A stretch of DNA of 64,000 nt from NCBI RefSeq assembly GCF_036345995.1, contig NZ_CP107796.1, positions 3,286,001-3,350,000 on the forward strand, written 5' to 3'. The DNA is from Streptomyces sp. NBC_00557. Lineage in GTDB: Bacteria; Actinomycetota; Actinomycetes; Streptomycetales; Streptomycetaceae. The notes beneath the pieces are model-generated. The model worked only from the letters and a program-made list of their open reading frames with translations. It was not told the origin of the DNA and did not search any database. The translations under genes and the position numbers were made by a program. Positions 54,978-64,000 of the stretch are shown in pieces. Position 1 is the first letter of the stretch, and each line of letters starts with the position of its first letter.

Positions 54978-55090
54978 GAATTGGCCTGTGGCCTTTCTCG
55001 CCGGGGTTTCCTATATGCGCCATCCCTCTCCCCATACATGGACGGGACGGGTGCGGCGCGGGGACCTACGGCGTAGTAAGTCGTTCAGGG

Positions 55091-55143
55091 CGGCAGAGGC
55101 CCAACCCTCCCAGCCTAAGCCATGAGGGAGGCGCCCCTGCCGT
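55091..55143 (-). other. Imperfect hairpin in the rpsN-rpsH spacer
   Basis: The 210-base spacer between rpsN and rpsH, long for this operon, holds GGCAGAGGC...CCCTCCC facing GGGAGGCGCCCCTGCC across an AT-richer loop. It could be a processing or regulatory element. Confidence 0.35.
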
Positions 55144-55187
55144 CCCGGTTGCTTACCGAGAGGTCCAGGAATCCCGAATTACCGGGA

Positions 55188-55373
55188 TTACCAGGAGCTC
55201 TTGGTCACGCCCGGCAGCTCGCCACGGTGAGCCATCTCACGAAGGCACACGCGGCAGAGGCCGAACTTGCGGTACACGGAGTGCGGACGGCCGCAGCGCT
55301 GGCAGCGGGTGTAGCCACGCACACCGAACTTGGGCTTGCGAGCAGCCTTCGCGATGAGAGCCTTCTTCGCCAT
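55188..55373 (-). CDS. rpsZ: 30S ribosomal protein S14, type Z (zinc-binding)
   Basis: A 61-residue S14 with both zinc pairs, CQRC (about 24-27) and CRVC (40-43), and the GVRGYTRC and [23 protein letters not shown] end. The short zinc form sits in the spc operon, while a zinc-free paralogue is zinc-regulated elsewhere in Streptomyces. ATG at 55373 is used, not the frame start at 55382. Confidence 0.96.
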   Translation of the reverse strand: MAKKALIAKAARKPKFGVRGYTRCQRCGRPHSVYRKFGLCRVCLREMAHRGELPGVTKSSW

Positions 55374-55378
55374 CTCGC

Positions 55379-55936
55379 TCACGCCTCCTTGAACGGGAAG
55401 CCGAGGTGACGGAGAAGGGCACGGCCCTCTTCGTCGTTGGTCGCCGTGGTCACCACGGTGATGTCCATACCCCGGACGCGGTCGATCTTGTCCTGGTCGA
55501 TCTCGTGGAACATGACCTGCTCCGTGAGACCGAAGGTGTAGTTGCCACGGCCGTCGAACTGCTTGGGGGACAGGCCGCGGAAGTCGCGGATGCGCGGCAG
55601 CGCGAGCGACAGGGTGCGGTCAAGGAACTCCCACATGCGGTCGCCACGGAGCGTGACGTGGGCACCGATCGGCTGGCCCTCGCGCAGCTTGAACTGCGCG
55701 ATGGACTTGCGGGCCTTGGTGACGGCCGGCTTCTGACCGGTGATGGTGGTCAGGTCGCGGATCGCGCCCTCGATCAGCTTCGAGTCACGGGCGGCGTCGC
55801 CGACACCCATGTTGACCACGATCTTGACGAGGCCGGGGACCTGCATGACGTTCTCGTACTTGAACTCGTCACGCAGCTTGCCCGCGATCTCCTCGCGGTA
55901 CTTCTGCTTCAGACGCGGAGTGGTGGTGGTAGCCAT
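55379..55936 (-). CDS. rplE: 50S ribosomal protein L5
   Basis: A 185-residue L5: [39 protein letters not shown], and [25 protein letters not shown] core. It contacts 5S rRNA and P-site tRNA. Its ATG overlaps the rplX stop by one base. Confidence 0.98.
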   Translation of the reverse strand: MATTTTPRLKQKYREEIAGKLRDEFKYENVMQVPGLVKIVVNMGVGDAARDSKLIEGAIRDLTTITGQKPAVTKARKSIAQFKLREGQPIGAHVTLRGDRMWEFLDRTLSLALPRIRDFRGLSPKQFDGRGNYTFGLTEQVMFHEIDQDKIDRVRGMDITVVTTATNDEEGRALLRHLGFPFKEA

Positions 55937-56259
55937 CAGATGTCCTCACCCGTCCGCTTGGCAACGCGGATCTTGTTGCCCTCTTCGTCGAAGCGGTAGC
56001 CGACACGCGTGACGACCTTCTTGCCGTCCTTCTCCACGACCAGCTGGACGTTGGAGACGTGGATCGGCGCCTCGGTGGTCACGATGCCGCCGGCCTGGGA
56101 ACCGCGAGCGGTCGGACCGGCCTTGGTGTGCTTCTTGACCCGGTTGACACCCTCGACCAGGACGCGCTCCTCGCGCGGGTAAGCGGCAATGACCTTGCCC
56201 TGCTTGCCCTTGTCCTTGCCGGTGATGACCTGGACCAGGTCGCCCTTCTTGATCTTCAT
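55936..56259 (-). CDS. rplX: 50S ribosomal protein L24
   Basis: A 107-residue L24 with the KOW motif [22 protein letters not shown] and [12 protein letters not shown]. Assembly initiator of the 50S subunit. Confidence 0.98.
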   Translation of the reverse strand: MKIKKGDLVQVITGKDKGKQGKVIAAYPREERVLVEGVNRVKKHTKAGPTARGSQAGGIVTTEAPIHVSNVQLVVEKDGKKVVTRVGYRFDEEGNKIRVAKRTGEDI

Positions 56260-56261
56260 GC

Positions 56262-56630
56262 TTACAGCACCTCCGGCGCGAGCGAGATGATCTTCATGAA
56301 CTTCTTCTCGCGCAGCTCACGGCCAACCGGGCCGAAGATGCGGGTGCCGCGAGGGTCGCCGTCGTTCTTCAGAATGACGGCGGCGTTCTCGTCGAAGCGG
56401 ATGTACGAGCCGTCCGGACGGCGGCGCTCCTTGACGGTGCGAACGATGACCGCCTTGACGACGTCACCCTTCTTCACGTTGCCACCGGGGATCGCGTCCT
56501 TGACGGTGGCGACGATGACGTCACCGATGCCCGCGTAGCGGCGACCGGAGCCACCGAGCACACGGATGCAAAGGATCTCCTTCGCACCAGTGTTGTCGGC
56601 GACGCGCAGTCGCGACTCCTGCTGGATCAC
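56262..56630 (-). CDS. rplN: 50S ribosomal protein L14
   Basis: A 122-residue L14: [26 protein letters not shown] start and [26 protein letters not shown] end. GTG start at 56630. In E. coli it opens the spc operon; here two strong hairpins separate it from rpsQ. Confidence 0.98.
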   Translation of the reverse strand: MIQQESRLRVADNTGAKEILCIRVLGGSGRRYAGIGDVIVATVKDAIPGGNVKKGDVVKAVIVRTVKERRRPDGSYIRFDENAAVILKNDGDPRGTRIFGPVGRELREKKFMKIISLAPEVL

Positions 56631-56658
56631 GTCTATCTCCTGATCGTCTGCCGGTTCC

Positions 56659-56686
56659 CCGGGGGCCGTCTTTCAACGGCCCCCGG
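56659..56686 (-). terminator. Hairpin 2 at the S10/spc border
   Basis: CCGGGGGCCGT and ACGGCCCCCGG form a perfect 11-bp stem with a 6-base loop, directly before the rplN leader. Confidence 0.75.
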
Positions 56687-56702
56687 AGCCTGGCGGAACT
56701 GA

Positions 56703-56724
56703 CCTGCGGGGTTTGCCCCGCAGG
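56703..56724 (-). terminator. Hairpin 1 at the S10/spc border
   Basis: CCTGCGGGG and CCCCGCAGG form a perfect 9-bp stem with a 4-base loop, starting 2 bases after the rpsQ stop. With hairpin 2 it forms a tandem at the classical S10 operon end. Confidence 0.75.
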
Positions 56725-56726
56725 AA

Positions 56727-57014
56727 TTACTTGGCCTTCTCGAGGATCTCGACGACGCGCCAGCGCTTCGTCGCGGACAGCGGCCGGGTCTCCATCAGGA
56801 GGACGCGGTCGCCGACACCCGCGGCGTTCTGCTCGTCGTGCGCCTTGAGCTTGTTGGTACGGCGGATGACCTTGCCGTACAGCGCGTGCTTGACGCGGTC
56901 CTCGACGGCGACGACGACGGTCTTGTCCATCTTGTCGCTGACGACCAGACCCTCACGGGTCTTGCGGAAACCGCGCGCTTCCTTGTTCTGCTCAGTCACG
57001 TTGCTCTCGCTCAT
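56727..57014 (-). CDS. rpsQ: 30S ribosomal protein S17
   Basis: A 95-residue S17: [58 protein letters not shown]. Last gene of the S10 operon. Its start overlaps the rpmC stop by one base. Confidence 0.98.
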   Translation of the reverse strand: MSESNVTEQNKEARGFRKTREGLVVSDKMDKTVVVAVEDRVKHALYGKVIRRTNKLKAHDEQNAAGVGDRVLLMETRPLSATKRWRVVEILEKAK

Positions 57015-57238
57015 CAGGCGTTCTCCACCGTCTCGATGCCGAGCTCACGCTCACGCATGAGGGTGTAGATCCGGGCGATGTCCTTGCGGACCGCCTTCAG
57101 ACGGCCGTGGTTCTCGAGCTGGCCCGTCGCCGCCTGGAAGCGGAGGTTGAACAGCTCTTCCTTGGCCTCGCGGAGCTTCGCCAGAAGCTCCTCGTTGCCC
57201 AGCTCGCGCAGCTCGGACGCCTTGGTACCGGCCGACAT
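57014..57238 (-). CDS. rpmC: 50S ribosomal protein L29
   Basis: A 74-residue L29: [51 protein letters not shown]. The ATG at 57238 overlaps the rplP stop (TGATG); a GTG three bases upstream is less likely. It sits at the tunnel exit. Confidence 0.96.
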   Translation of the reverse strand: MSAGTKASELRELGNEELLAKLREAKEELFNLRFQAATGQLENHGRLKAVRKDIARIYTLMRERELGIETVENA

Positions 57239-57657
57239 CACGCTTCACCTGCCTCGCGCTTGACGATCCGGCACTTCATCGGCAGCTTGTGGGCCGCTCG
57301 AAGCAGCGCCTCACGGGCGATCTTCTCGTTGGGGTACGACAGCTCGAACATCACACGTCCGGGCTTGACGTTCGCGATCCACCACTCCGGCGAACCCTTA
57401 CCGGAACCCATGCGGGTCTCGGCCGGCTTCTTGGTGAGGGGACGGTCGGGGTAGATGTTGATCCAGACCTTGCCGCCACGCTTGATGTGACGGGTCATCG
57501 CGATACGGGCCGCCTCGATCTGGCGGTTCGTGACGTAGGCCGGGGTCAGCGCCTGGATGCCGTACTCGCCGAACGCAACCTGCGTCCCACCCTTGGACAT
57601 ACCGTTGCGCTTCGGGTGGTGCTGCTTGCGGTGCTTGACCCTACGGGGGATCAGCAT
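57238..57657 (-). CDS. rplP: 50S ribosomal protein L16
   Basis: A 139-residue L16: [62 protein letters not shown]. It helps place A-site tRNA. Confidence 0.98.
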   Translation of the reverse strand: MLIPRRVKHRKQHHPKRNGMSKGGTQVAFGEYGIQALTPAYVTNRQIEAARIAMTRHIKRGGKVWINIYPDRPLTKKPAETRMGSGKGSPEWWIANVKPGRVMFELSYPNEKIAREALLRAAHKLPMKCRIVKREAGEA

Positions 57658-57662
57658 GACGG

Positions 57663-58484
57663 TCAGGCCTCCGTTCCGGTGCTCTCAGCCGGAGCGGCGG
57701 CGGGAGCCTCGGCCTTGGGGGCCTCGGCACCGGCAGCCTGCTGCGGCTTGCGACCGCGCCGCTCGCCACCGCGGCCACCACGGGCCGGGCGGTCGGCGCC
57801 ACCGCGGGCCGGGCGGTTACCCGCACGGGCGGCAGCGTTCTCGGCGCGGACCTCGGCGATGTTCTTGACGTCGCCCTTGTAGATCCAGACCTTCACACCG
57901 ATGCGGCCGAAGGTCGTCTTGGCCTCGAAGAAGCCGTAGTCCACGTTCGCGCGGAGCGTGTGCAGGGGCACGCGGCCCTCGCGGTAGAACTCCGAGCGGG
58001 ACATCTCGGCGCCGCCGAGGCGGCCACCGCACTGGATCTTGATGCCCTTGGCGCCCGCCTTCATCGCCGACTGCATGCTCTTGCGCATGGCACGGCGGAA
58101 GGAGACGCGGGAGGACAGCTGCTCGGCGACGGCCTGGGCCACCAGCTGAGCGTCCGTCTCCGGGTTCTTGACCTCGAGGATGTTCAGCTGGACCTGCTTG
58201 CCGGTCAGCTTCTCCAGGTCACCGCGGATGCGGTCGGCCTCGGCGCCGCGGCGGCCGATGACGATGCCCGGGCGGGCGGTGTGGATGTCCACACGCACGC
58301 GGTCACGGGTGCGCTCGATCTCGACCTTGGAGATGCCGGCGCGCTCCATGCCGGACGTCATCATCCGGCGGATGGCGACGTCTTCCTTGACGTAGTCCTT
58401 GTACAGCTTGTCGGCGTACCAGCGCGACTTGAAGTCGGTGGTGACACCGAGCCGGAACCCGTGCGGGTTTACCTTCTGGCCCAT
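57663..58484 (-). CDS. rpsC: 30S ribosomal protein S3
   Basis: A 273-residue S3: [28 protein letters not shown] domain with [20 protein letters not shown], and C-domain [35 protein letters not shown]. It ends in a 55-residue Ala/Pro/Glu-rich tail preceded by an Arg/Gly-rich stretch, longer than in E. coli. Confidence 0.98.
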   Translation of the reverse strand: MGQKVNPHGFRLGVTTDFKSRWYADKLYKDYVKEDVAIRRMMTSGMERAGISKVEIERTRDRVRVDIHTARPGIVIGRRGAEADRIRGDLEKLTGKQVQLNILEVKNPETDAQLVAQAVAEQLSSRVSFRRAMRKSMQSAMKAGAKGIKIQCGGRLGGAEMSRSEFYREGRVPLHTLRANVDYGFFEAKTTFGRIGVKVWIYKGDVKNIAEVRAENAAARAGNRPARGGADRPARGGRGGERRGRKPQQAAGAEAPKAEAPAAAPAESTGTEA

Positions 58485-58831
58485 TACCGGGTTCCTTCCT
58501 TGCTGCTGACGACCACGGTGATGTGGCTGGTCCGCTTGCGGATCCGGTAGGCACGGCCCTGGGCGCGCGGACGGAACCGCTTCAGGGTCGGGCCCTCGTC
58601 GACGTACGCCTCGGAGACGTACAGGGAGTCGACGTCGGTGTGGTCGTAGTTGTGCGCGGCGTTGGCGATGGCGCTGTCGAGCACCTTGCCAACCGGAACC
58701 GAGGCAGCCTGCGGGGCGAATCGCAGGACGGCCTGGGCCTCCGTGGCGTCCATGCCACGGATGAGGTCCACCACACGGCGGGCCTTCATGGGCGTGACGC
58801 GGATGTACCGCGCCTGGGCCCTGGCTTCCAT
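58484..58831 (-). CDS. rplV: 50S ribosomal protein L22
   Basis: A 115-residue L22: [20 protein letters not shown] and the tunnel-lining hairpin [23 protein letters not shown]. The start overlaps nothing upstream; the stop shares one base with the rpsC start. Confidence 0.98.
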   Translation of the reverse strand: MEARAQARYIRVTPMKARRVVDLIRGMDATEAQAVLRFAPQAASVPVGKVLDSAIANAAHNYDHTDVDSLYVSEAYVDEGPTLKRFRPRAQGRAYRIRKRTSHITVVVSSKEGTR

Positions 58832-58873
58832 GGTTGTCCTTCCAGTTACTTACGTGTCTGTTGCGATCCGCGC

Positions 58874-59155
58874 CTAGCGGCGCTTCGACTTCCGGTCTTC
58901 CTTGACGTGGCCCCGGAAGGTGCGCGTCGGCGAGAACTCGCCGAGCTTGTGGCCGACCATCGACTCGGTGACGAACACCGGGATGTGGGTCTTGCCGTTG
59001 TGCACCGCGATCGTGTGACCGAGCATGGCCGGGACGATCATCGAGCGACGGGACCAGGTCTTGATGACGTTCTTAGAGCCCGCTTCGTTCTGGGCGTCCA
59101 CCTTCTTCATCAGGTGGTCGTCGACGAAGGGTCCCTTCTTCAAGCTACGAGGCAT
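58874..59155 (-). CDS. rpsS: 30S ribosomal protein S19
   Basis: A 93-residue S19: [63 protein letters not shown]. Confidence 0.98.
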   Translation of the reverse strand: MPRSLKKGPFVDDHLMKKVDAQNEAGSKNVIKTWSRRSMIVPAMLGHTIAVHNGKTHIPVFVTESMVGHKLGEFSPTRTFRGHVKEDRKSKRR

Positions 59156-59167
59156 CTCAACCCGTCC

Positions 59168-60004
59168 TTAGCGCTTCTTGTTCGTCTTGCGGCGGCGGAC
59201 GATGTACTTGTTCGACGCCTTCTTGGGCGAACGAGTACGGCCTTCCTTCTTGCCCCACGGGGACACAGGGTGGCGGCCACCGGAGGTCCGGCCCTCACCA
59301 CCACCGTGCGGGTGGTCCACGGGGTTCATGACCACACCACGCACGGTCGGGCGAACGCCCAGCCAGCGCTTGCGACCGGCCTTGCCCCAGTTGATGTTGC
59401 TCTGCTCGGCGTTGCCGACCTCGCCGACGGTGGCGCGGCAGCGGACGTCGACCAGGCGGATCTCACCGGACGGCATGCGCAGGTGGGCCATGGAGCCCTC
59501 CTTCGCGAGCAGCTGCACGGAGGCGCCGGCGGAGCGGGCGAACTTCGCGCCGCCGCCCGGACGCAGCTCGATGGCGTGCAGGGTCGTACCGACCGGGATG
59601 TTGCGCAGGGCGAGGTTGTTGCCCGGCTTGATGTCGGCCCCGGGACCGTTCTCGACGCGGTCGCCCTGGTTCAGGCCACGCGGCGCGAGGATGTAGCGCT
59701 TCTCGCCGTCCGCGTAGTGCAGGAGCGCGATGCGCGCGGTGCGGTTGGGGTCGTACTCGATGTGCGCGACCTTCGCCGGCACGCCGTCCTTGTCGTGACG
59801 ACGGAAGTCGATCACTCGGTAGGCGCGCTTGTGTCCGCCACCCTGGTGGCGAACGGTCACACGACCGGCGTTGTTACGGCCGCCCTTGCTGTGCAGGGGA
59901 CGGACCAGCGACTTCTCCGGCGTGGACCGCGTGACCTCGACGAAGTCGGCAACGCTGGCGCCACGACGGCCCGGCGTAGTCGGCTTGTACTTGCGGATTC
60001 CCAT
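59168..60004 (-). CDS. rplB: 50S ribosomal protein L2
   Basis: A 278-residue L2: [49 protein letters not shown], and the peptidyl-transferase segment [28 protein letters not shown] with the conserved His. Confidence 0.98.
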   Translation of the reverse strand: MGIRKYKPTTPGRRGASVADFVEVTRSTPEKSLVRPLHSKGGRNNAGRVTVRHQGGGHKRAYRVIDFRRHDKDGVPAKVAHIEYDPNRTARIALLHYADGEKRYILAPRGLNQGDRVENGPGADIKPGNNLALRNIPVGTTLHAIELRPGGGAKFARSAGASVQLLAKEGSMAHLRMPSGEIRLVDVRCRATVGEVGNAEQSNINWGKAGRKRWLGVRPTVRGVVMNPVDHPHGGGEGRTSGGRHPVSPWGKKEGRTRSPKKASNKYIVRRRKTNKKR

Positions 60005-60042
60005 TTCTCAGTCCTCGTCCGATATCGGACGATCCGACCCGC

Positions 60043-60462
60043 TTACGCGGTCGGACCGCCGAAGATGTCGATACGGTCGCCCTCGGCGAGGGTCACGATC
60101 GCGCGCTTGGTCGCGGCACGCTGGCCGAAACCGGTGCGGGTCCGCTTGCGCTTGCCCTGGCGGTTGATCGTGTTGACCCCGGTGACCTTGACGTCGAAGA
60201 CCGCCTGGACGGCCTCCTTGATCTGGGTCTTGTTGGCCCGCGGGTCGACGACGAACGTGTACTTGTTCTCGTCGAGCAGCGCGTAGCTCTTCTCGGAGAC
60301 GACCGGCTTCAGCAGGACGTCACGGGGGTCCGTGTACGACTTGCTCAGCGGGGTCTCGACGGTGTTCTTGCCCTCGGCGGCGTGACGGCGCGCCTTGGCG
60401 ACGCGCGCGGCCTTGGCGGCCTTGGCGGCCTTCGAGGCGATAGCGGGGTGACGGATGGCCAT
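60043..60462 (-). CDS. rplW: 50S ribosomal protein L23
   Basis: A 139-residue L23. The conserved part begins [29 protein letters not shown]; before it lies a 40-residue Ala/Lys/Arg-rich extension ([16 protein letters not shown]) seen in Streptomyces. It forms the docking site for trigger factor and SRP at the tunnel exit. The ATG at 60462 overlaps the rplD stop. Confidence 0.97.
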   Translation of the reverse strand: MAIRHPAIASKAAKAAKAARVAKARRHAAEGKNTVETPLSKSYTDPRDVLLKPVVSEKSYALLDENKYTFVVDPRANKTQIKEAVQAVFDVKVTGVNTINRQGKRKRTRTGFGQRAATKRAIVTLAEGDRIDIFGGPTA

Positions 60463-61127
60463 CAGACCTCGCTCCCTTCGGTGTCGTTGATCCGCGCAGC
60501 AGTGGGCGCGCCGGCGACGAAGGACTCGAAAGCGGCCTTGGTGAAGACCACGTCGTCCGAGACGAGAACGTCGTACGTGTTCAGCTGGCCCGGCTCCAGG
60601 ATGTGGACCTGGGGCAGGTTGCGGGCGGACAGCCACGCGGCCTCGTCGGAGCGCTCGGCGACCAGGAGCAGGTTCTTGCGCTCCGAGATCTTGCCGAACA
60701 GGCTCTTGGCGGCCTTGGTGCTCGGGGTCTCGCCCTCGATCACGCCGGAGACGACGTGAATGCGGTTGTGACGCGCCCGGTCGGTGAGGGCACCGCGCAG
60801 GGCGGCGGCCTTCATCTTCTTCGGGGTGCGCTGCGAGTAGTCGCGCGGCACGGGACCGTGCACGACGCCACCACCGGCGAACTGCGGCGCGCGGGTCGAA
60901 CCCTGGCGGGCGCGGCCGGTGCCCTTCTGGCGGTACGGCTTCTTGCCGCCACCACGGACTTCACCGCGGGTCTTGGTCTTGTGCGTGCCCTGGCGGGCAG
61001 CGGCCAGCTGCGCGACGACGACCTGGTGGATCAGCGGGACGCTGACCTTGGCGTCGAAGATCTCCGCGGGGAGCTCGACGGAACCGGCCTTCTCGCCAGC
61101 CGGCGAAAGGATGTCAACAGTGCTCAT
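60462..61127 (-). CDS. rplD: 50S ribosomal protein L4
   Basis: A 221-residue L4: [21 protein letters not shown], the tunnel loop [47 protein letters not shown]. In E. coli L4 also attenuates the S10 operon; no such leader structure is proven here. Confidence 0.98.
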   Translation of the reverse strand: MSTVDILSPAGEKAGSVELPAEIFDAKVSVPLIHQVVVAQLAAARQGTHKTKTRGEVRGGGKKPYRQKGTGRARQGSTRAPQFAGGGVVHGPVPRDYSQRTPKKMKAAALRGALTDRARHNRIHVVSGVIEGETPSTKAAKSLFGKISERKNLLLVAERSDEAAWLSARNLPQVHILEPGQLNTYDVLVSDDVVFTKAAFESFVAGAPTAARINDTEGSEV

Positions 61128-61135
61128 CGGTTACC

Positions 61136-61780
61136 TCAGGCCCCCTTGGCCGCGGTGCGGACCAGGACGAGGCCGCCGTTCGGACCGGGAACCGCGCCCT
61201 TGATGAGCAGCAGGCCCTTCTCCGCGTCAACGGCGTGGACGGTCAGGTTCTGGGTGGTGACCCGCTCGTTGCCCATGCGACCCGCCATGCGGAGGCCCTT
61301 GAACACACGGCCCGGGGTGGCGCAGCCACCGATGGAACCGGGCGAGCGGTGCTTGCGCTGGGTGCCGTGACCGGCGCCGAGGCCACCGAAGTTGTGGCGC
61401 TTCATGACACCGGCGAAGCCCTTGCCCTTGCTCTTGCCGGTGACGTCGACCTTCACGCCGGCCTCGAACACCTCGGCGGTGATCTCCTGGCCCAGCGTGT
61501 ACTCGGAGGCGTCCGACGTGCGGATCTCGACGAGGTGGCGACGGGGGGTGACGTCGGCCTTGGCGAAGTGGCCCTTGAGGGGCTTGTTCACCTTGCGCGG
61601 GTCGATCTCGCCGAAGGCGATCTGAACGGACTCGTAGCCGTCGACGTCGTTGGTACGAACCTGGGTCACGACGTTGGGGCCGGCCTTGACGACGGTGACC
61701 GGAACAACACGGTTGTTCTCGTCCCACACCTGCGTCATGCCGAGCTTCTCGCCCAGGATGCCCTTGATCTGCTTAGCCAT
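61136..61780 (-). CDS. rplC: 50S ribosomal protein L3
   Basis: A 214-residue L3: [80 protein letters not shown] core. The ATG at 61780 is the family start; the frame extends 14 residues further upstream without homology. Confidence 0.98.
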   Translation of the reverse strand: MAKQIKGILGEKLGMTQVWDENNRVVPVTVVKAGPNVVTQVRTNDVDGYESVQIAFGEIDPRKVNKPLKGHFAKADVTPRRHLVEIRTSDASEYTLGQEITAEVFEAGVKVDVTGKSKGKGFAGVMKRHNFGGLGAGHGTQRKHRSPGSIGGCATPGRVFKGLRMAGRMGNERVTTQNLTVHAVDAEKGLLLIKGAVPGPNGGLVLVRTAAKGA

Positions 61781-61796
61781 TCTCAGCCCACCAGCC

Positions 61797-62105
61797 TCAG
61801 AGCTTGATCTCGATGTCGACACCGGCCGGCAGGTCGAGTCGCATCAGAGAGTCAACGGTCTTGGGGGTCGGGTCGAGGATGTCGATCAGGCGCTTGTGCG
61901 TGCGCATCTCGAAGTGCTCGCGCGAGTCCTTGTACTTGTGCGGCGACTTGATGACGCAGTACACGTTCTTCTCAGTGGGCAGCGGCACCGGGCCCGCGAC
62001 CGACGCACCAGTGCGGGTCACCGTCTCGACGATCTTCTTCGCCGAGGAGTCGATGACCTCGTGGTCGTAGGCCTTGAGCCGGATGCGGATCTTCTGTCCC
62101 GCCAT
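61797..62105 (-). CDS. rpsJ: 30S ribosomal protein S10
   Basis: A 102-residue S10: [73 protein letters not shown]. It is the NusE subunit of antitermination complexes as well as a ribosomal protein. First gene of the S10 operon. Confidence 0.98.
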   Translation of the reverse strand: MAGQKIRIRLKAYDHEVIDSSAKKIVETVTRTGASVAGPVPLPTEKNVYCVIKSPHKYKDSREHFEMRTHKRLIDILDPTPKTVDSLMRLDLPAGVDIEIKL

Positions 62106-62665
62106 GGCTACTCAGTAGTCCTGTCTTCTCTCACGCTCTGGAACCCGGCGGATTCCTTCTGCTGCCGTCGTTTCTCCGACCCACGCGGTCGGGCGTGTCG
62201 CGCTCCCGCTGACACAGATGTCCCTTGTTCGAACATCCCTGCGGGATTACGACGGCCCTTCCGGAACCGCGGACCGAGGACCTTCAGGCCCACCGGGCGC
62301 CTGGCCGGTGCCGCGCCCACGCTTCCCGGAAGATTCCCGTACGTCCGCCCCAGTGCTGCCCGAGGGCAGTTAGGACGACGAGTACTGTGGGACTCGCTTC
62401 CGGTCCTCCCGGCGGGAGGCGCGCAGCATCAACACTCGACCGAGCAACTCGGACAGTCTGCCATATCGGGCCGGGCGGATGCCAATCGAGCCGGAGAGAA
62501 TACCCCTGGGGTGACGTAGGTCAAACCGGAGGCGCCGCGAGCCGGAGTGTGAAGCCTTCAGGGACGAACTGTGCCCGCCTTGTACCCCCGGAACCGTGCG
62601 ATCCGGCCCGGCCGCAGGCGGTGTGCCAAAATCGCCGCGGAAAATCCCGGGGGAGGACGACGGCG
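62106..62665. other. Intergenic region carrying the S10 operon leader
   Basis: A 560-base spacer between divergent rpsJ and the ESX-like gene. A candidate rpsJ promoter lies at 62455-62485, giving a long leader of about 340 bases; inside that leader CTGCCC-GA-GGGCAG (62356-62369) is a small perfect palindrome. No further gene is supported. Confidence 0.5.
62455..62485 (-). promoter_or_regulatory. Candidate rpsJ (S10 operon) promoter
   Basis: On the minus strand TTGGCA (62485-62480) and CAGACT (62460-62455) are 19 bases apart, a slightly long spacing for a vegetative promoter. Confidence 0.4.
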
Positions 62666-62971
62666 ATGACCGGCTACGTCAAGGTCGAGTTCGAAGCACT
62701 GGTCCGGCTCGTAAAGGAGCTCAGCGAGTGCGCGGGCGCCATGCGGTCCGCCATGAAGCAGCTGAAGGACATCGGCCCCACGGGCACCGGCTCGAAGGAG
62801 CTGGAGGAAGCCTGTGACGAGTTCCAGGACAAGTGGGGCTACGGCATCAAGCAGATCGCCAAGGCCACCACGGGCGTCACCGAGAAGGTCGCCGAGTCGG
62901 GCCGGGTCTACCAGGGCCTGGAGGACGAGGTCACCGCGCTGGTGAGGTCCGTCAAGATCGGTGAGCGGTGA
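62666..62971 (+). CDS. WXG100/ESX-like small protein
   Basis: A 101-residue, all-helical protein (FEALVRLVKELSECAGAMRSAMKQLKD, then ELEEACDEFQDKWGYGIKQIAKATTGVTEKVAESGRVYQGLEDEV). Two long helices joined by a turn, with a WG motif (DKWGYG) in place of WxG, fit the WXG100 superfamily used by type VII secretion or by polymorphic toxins. GGGGGAGG lies about 10 bases before the ATG at 62666. Its stop overlaps the next start (GTGA). Confidence 0.78.
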   Translation: MTGYVKVEFEALVRLVKELSECAGAMRSAMKQLKDIGPTGTGSKELEEACDEFQDKWGYGIKQIAKATTGVTEKVAESGRVYQGLEDEVTALVRSVKIGER

Positions 62972-63699
62972 CTCCCGTACCGGATCCGGCTGCGCCGGCC
63001 TTCCGCTTCCAGGTGCAGCCCGAGTTCCACGAGGTCCCGCTGGGCATCGGACAGGACGAGGACACCTTCGACGAGCGGCTACGACAGTTCGCCCGCGACT
63101 ACTGGGGCGAGCGGGAGGACCTGGAGCCGCTGCGCGCGCTGACGGCGGCCATGTACGGGGCGAACGCGGAGCGGCTCGTCGAGGGCGGCGCCGTCTACAA
63201 CGCGCTCGGCGTCTTCCCCGTCGGCGGCGGCCGGGACGGCTCCGGCCCGCCGGAGCGCATCAGCCGCGCCACCCTCACCGTCAGCGTGCGTGAGCTGGGC
63301 AACCCCGACCCGCACCTCACGGCCGCGGGTATCGCGGAGACCCTCGACAAGGCGGCCGGGAACGGCGAGGCGGGTGAGGTCCAGCCGGTCAGCCTGCCGG
63401 CCGGCCCCGCGGTCGTACACATCGCCGGCAGCCGTGCGGTGTGGGACCTGCCGGAGGCAGCGGCACCGGATGCGGACGACGAGCGCGAGCAGTACTTCGT
63501 ACGGATCGAGGTCTGGCTGCCGTTCCCCCGGGACGACCGGCTGCTGTTGCTCTGCCTGAGCACGCCCGACGTCCAGGACCTCTTCCACTACCAGGCGGTC
63601 CTCGCCGACATCGCCCACACGATCACCTTCGGCGACGCCGAGGAGCCTGCCCCCTCCCTCACCACCACCTCCTCCGCCTCCCCCTTCAGCTCCTACTGA
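62968..63699 (+). CDS. Hypothetical protein of an ESX-like cassette
   Basis: A 243-residue soluble protein (FQVQPEFHEVPLGIGQDEDTFDERL, LRALTAAMYGANAERLVEGGAVYNALGVFPVGGG, VVHIAGSRAVWDLPE, QYFVRIEVWLPFPRDDRLLLLCLSTPDVQD, YQAVLADIAHTITF). The alternating strands and final helix, plus position between two ESX-like genes, resemble immunity or chaperone-like partners in such cassettes. No domain is recognised. GTG start is coupled to the preceding stop. Confidence 0.75.
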   Translation: MTPVPDPAAPAFRFQVQPEFHEVPLGIGQDEDTFDERLRQFARDYWGEREDLEPLRALTAAMYGANAERLVEGGAVYNALGVFPVGGGRDGSGPPERISRATLTVSVRELGNPDPHLTAAGIAETLDKAAGNGEAGEVQPVSLPAGPAVVHIAGSRAVWDLPEAAAPDADDEREQYFVRIEVWLPFPRDDRLLLLCLSTPDVQDLFHYQAVLADIAHTITFGDAEEPAPSLTTTSSASPFSSY

Positions 63700-63734
63700 C
63701 ACCTCCTACTGGCCGCGTCGAGGAGACCGACCTC

Positions 63735-64000
63735 ATGACCACCCCCATGTACGACGCGCTCGGCTTCGACCCCGCGCCCGGCGTCCCCGCCTCGGTCCAC
63801 CACCTGGTCGCCTCGCTCACCAGCGTCACCGGGCAACTGCACGACGCCCACGCGACGCTGACCCGGCTGGGCAGAACGGACGGCGCCTGGGTGGGTGAGG
63901 CGGCGAGCGCCTTCGCGAAGAAGACCGGCTCCCTGCCGAAGTACCTGGCCACCGCGCACAGTTCGCTGCTCGACGCCACACACGCGCTGGCCGACTGGGA
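63735..64000 (+). CDS. WXG100/LXG-like secreted-effector N-terminus (partial, runs off window)
   Basis: The frame starts at ATG 63735 with AGGAG 10 bases upstream and remains open to the window edge (at least 88 residues). The sequence (YDALGFDPAPGVPASVHHLVASLTSVTGQLHDAHATLTRLGRTDGAWVGEAASAFAKKTGSLPKYL) has the two-helix WXG100 pattern with WVG at the turn. The full protein may carry a C-terminal toxin or enzyme domain outside the window. Confidence 0.72.
   Translation, partial: MTTPMYDALGFDPAPGVPASVHHLVASLTSVTGQLHDAHATLTRLGRTDGAWVGEAASAFAKKTGSLPKYLATAHSSLLDATHALADW

Overview
The window is high-GC actinobacterial chromosome. The bldM and whiD sporulation regulators, groES-groEL1 behind two CIRCE operators, the tsaB-rimI-tsaD block, glmS, glmM and the full S10-spc-alpha ribosomal protein region identify it as Streptomyces (or a very close relative), in the conserved core arm. 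Most coding is on the minus strand.

Layout. 1-3340: an ECF sigma factor running off the left edge, bldM with a textbook sigma-BldN-type promoter, divergent whiD, then a C-rich minisatellite. 3343-8843: LysR regulator, MOSC protein, short-chain dehydrogenase, a two-domain ABM/SnoaL protein, groEL1 and groES. 9180-16678: two coupled NodB-type deacetylase lipoproteins, a THUMP-like methyltransferase, an ECF42-type sigma factor with its DGPF/YCII partner, an LCP cell-wall ligase and a secreted GH10-CBM2 xylanase next to its LacI-type regulator. 18039-19090: a four-repeat membrane protein and an unusual tRNA-Gly(UCC). 19185-27786: t6A tRNA-modification genes (tsaB, tsaD, tsaE), rimI, a degenerate L,D-transpeptidase-like protein, alr, the NAD(P)HX repair enzyme and acpS. 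27869-35276: a second dehydrogenase, glmS, coaA, a DUF389 membrane protein, glmM and the rplM-rpsI operon.

36476-44646 is a tightly coupled seven-gene operon: cellulose-synthase-like GT2, GH26-like protein, membrane GT39-like glycosyltransferase, UDP-glucose dehydrogenase, polyprenol-phosphate mannosyltransferase, GtrA, and a sugar nucleotidyltransferase. It looks like a synthase-dependent exopolysaccharide system placed between two housekeeping ribosomal operons, with a pair of interleaved palindromes upstream.

44875-62105 is the run truA-rplQ-rpoA-rpsK-rpsM-rpmJ-infA-map-adk-secY and the spc/S10 operons back to rpsJ. Strong hairpins sit at the classical operon borders (rplN/rpsQ, secY/rplO, rplQ/truA). 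The right edge opens an ESX/WXG100-like cassette on the plus strand.

The strongest leads for new biology are the exopolysaccharide operon and the atypical tRNA-Gly, which could serve cell-wall Gly-bridge synthesis rather than translation. All functional statements rest on reading motifs and gene order; no database search was run.
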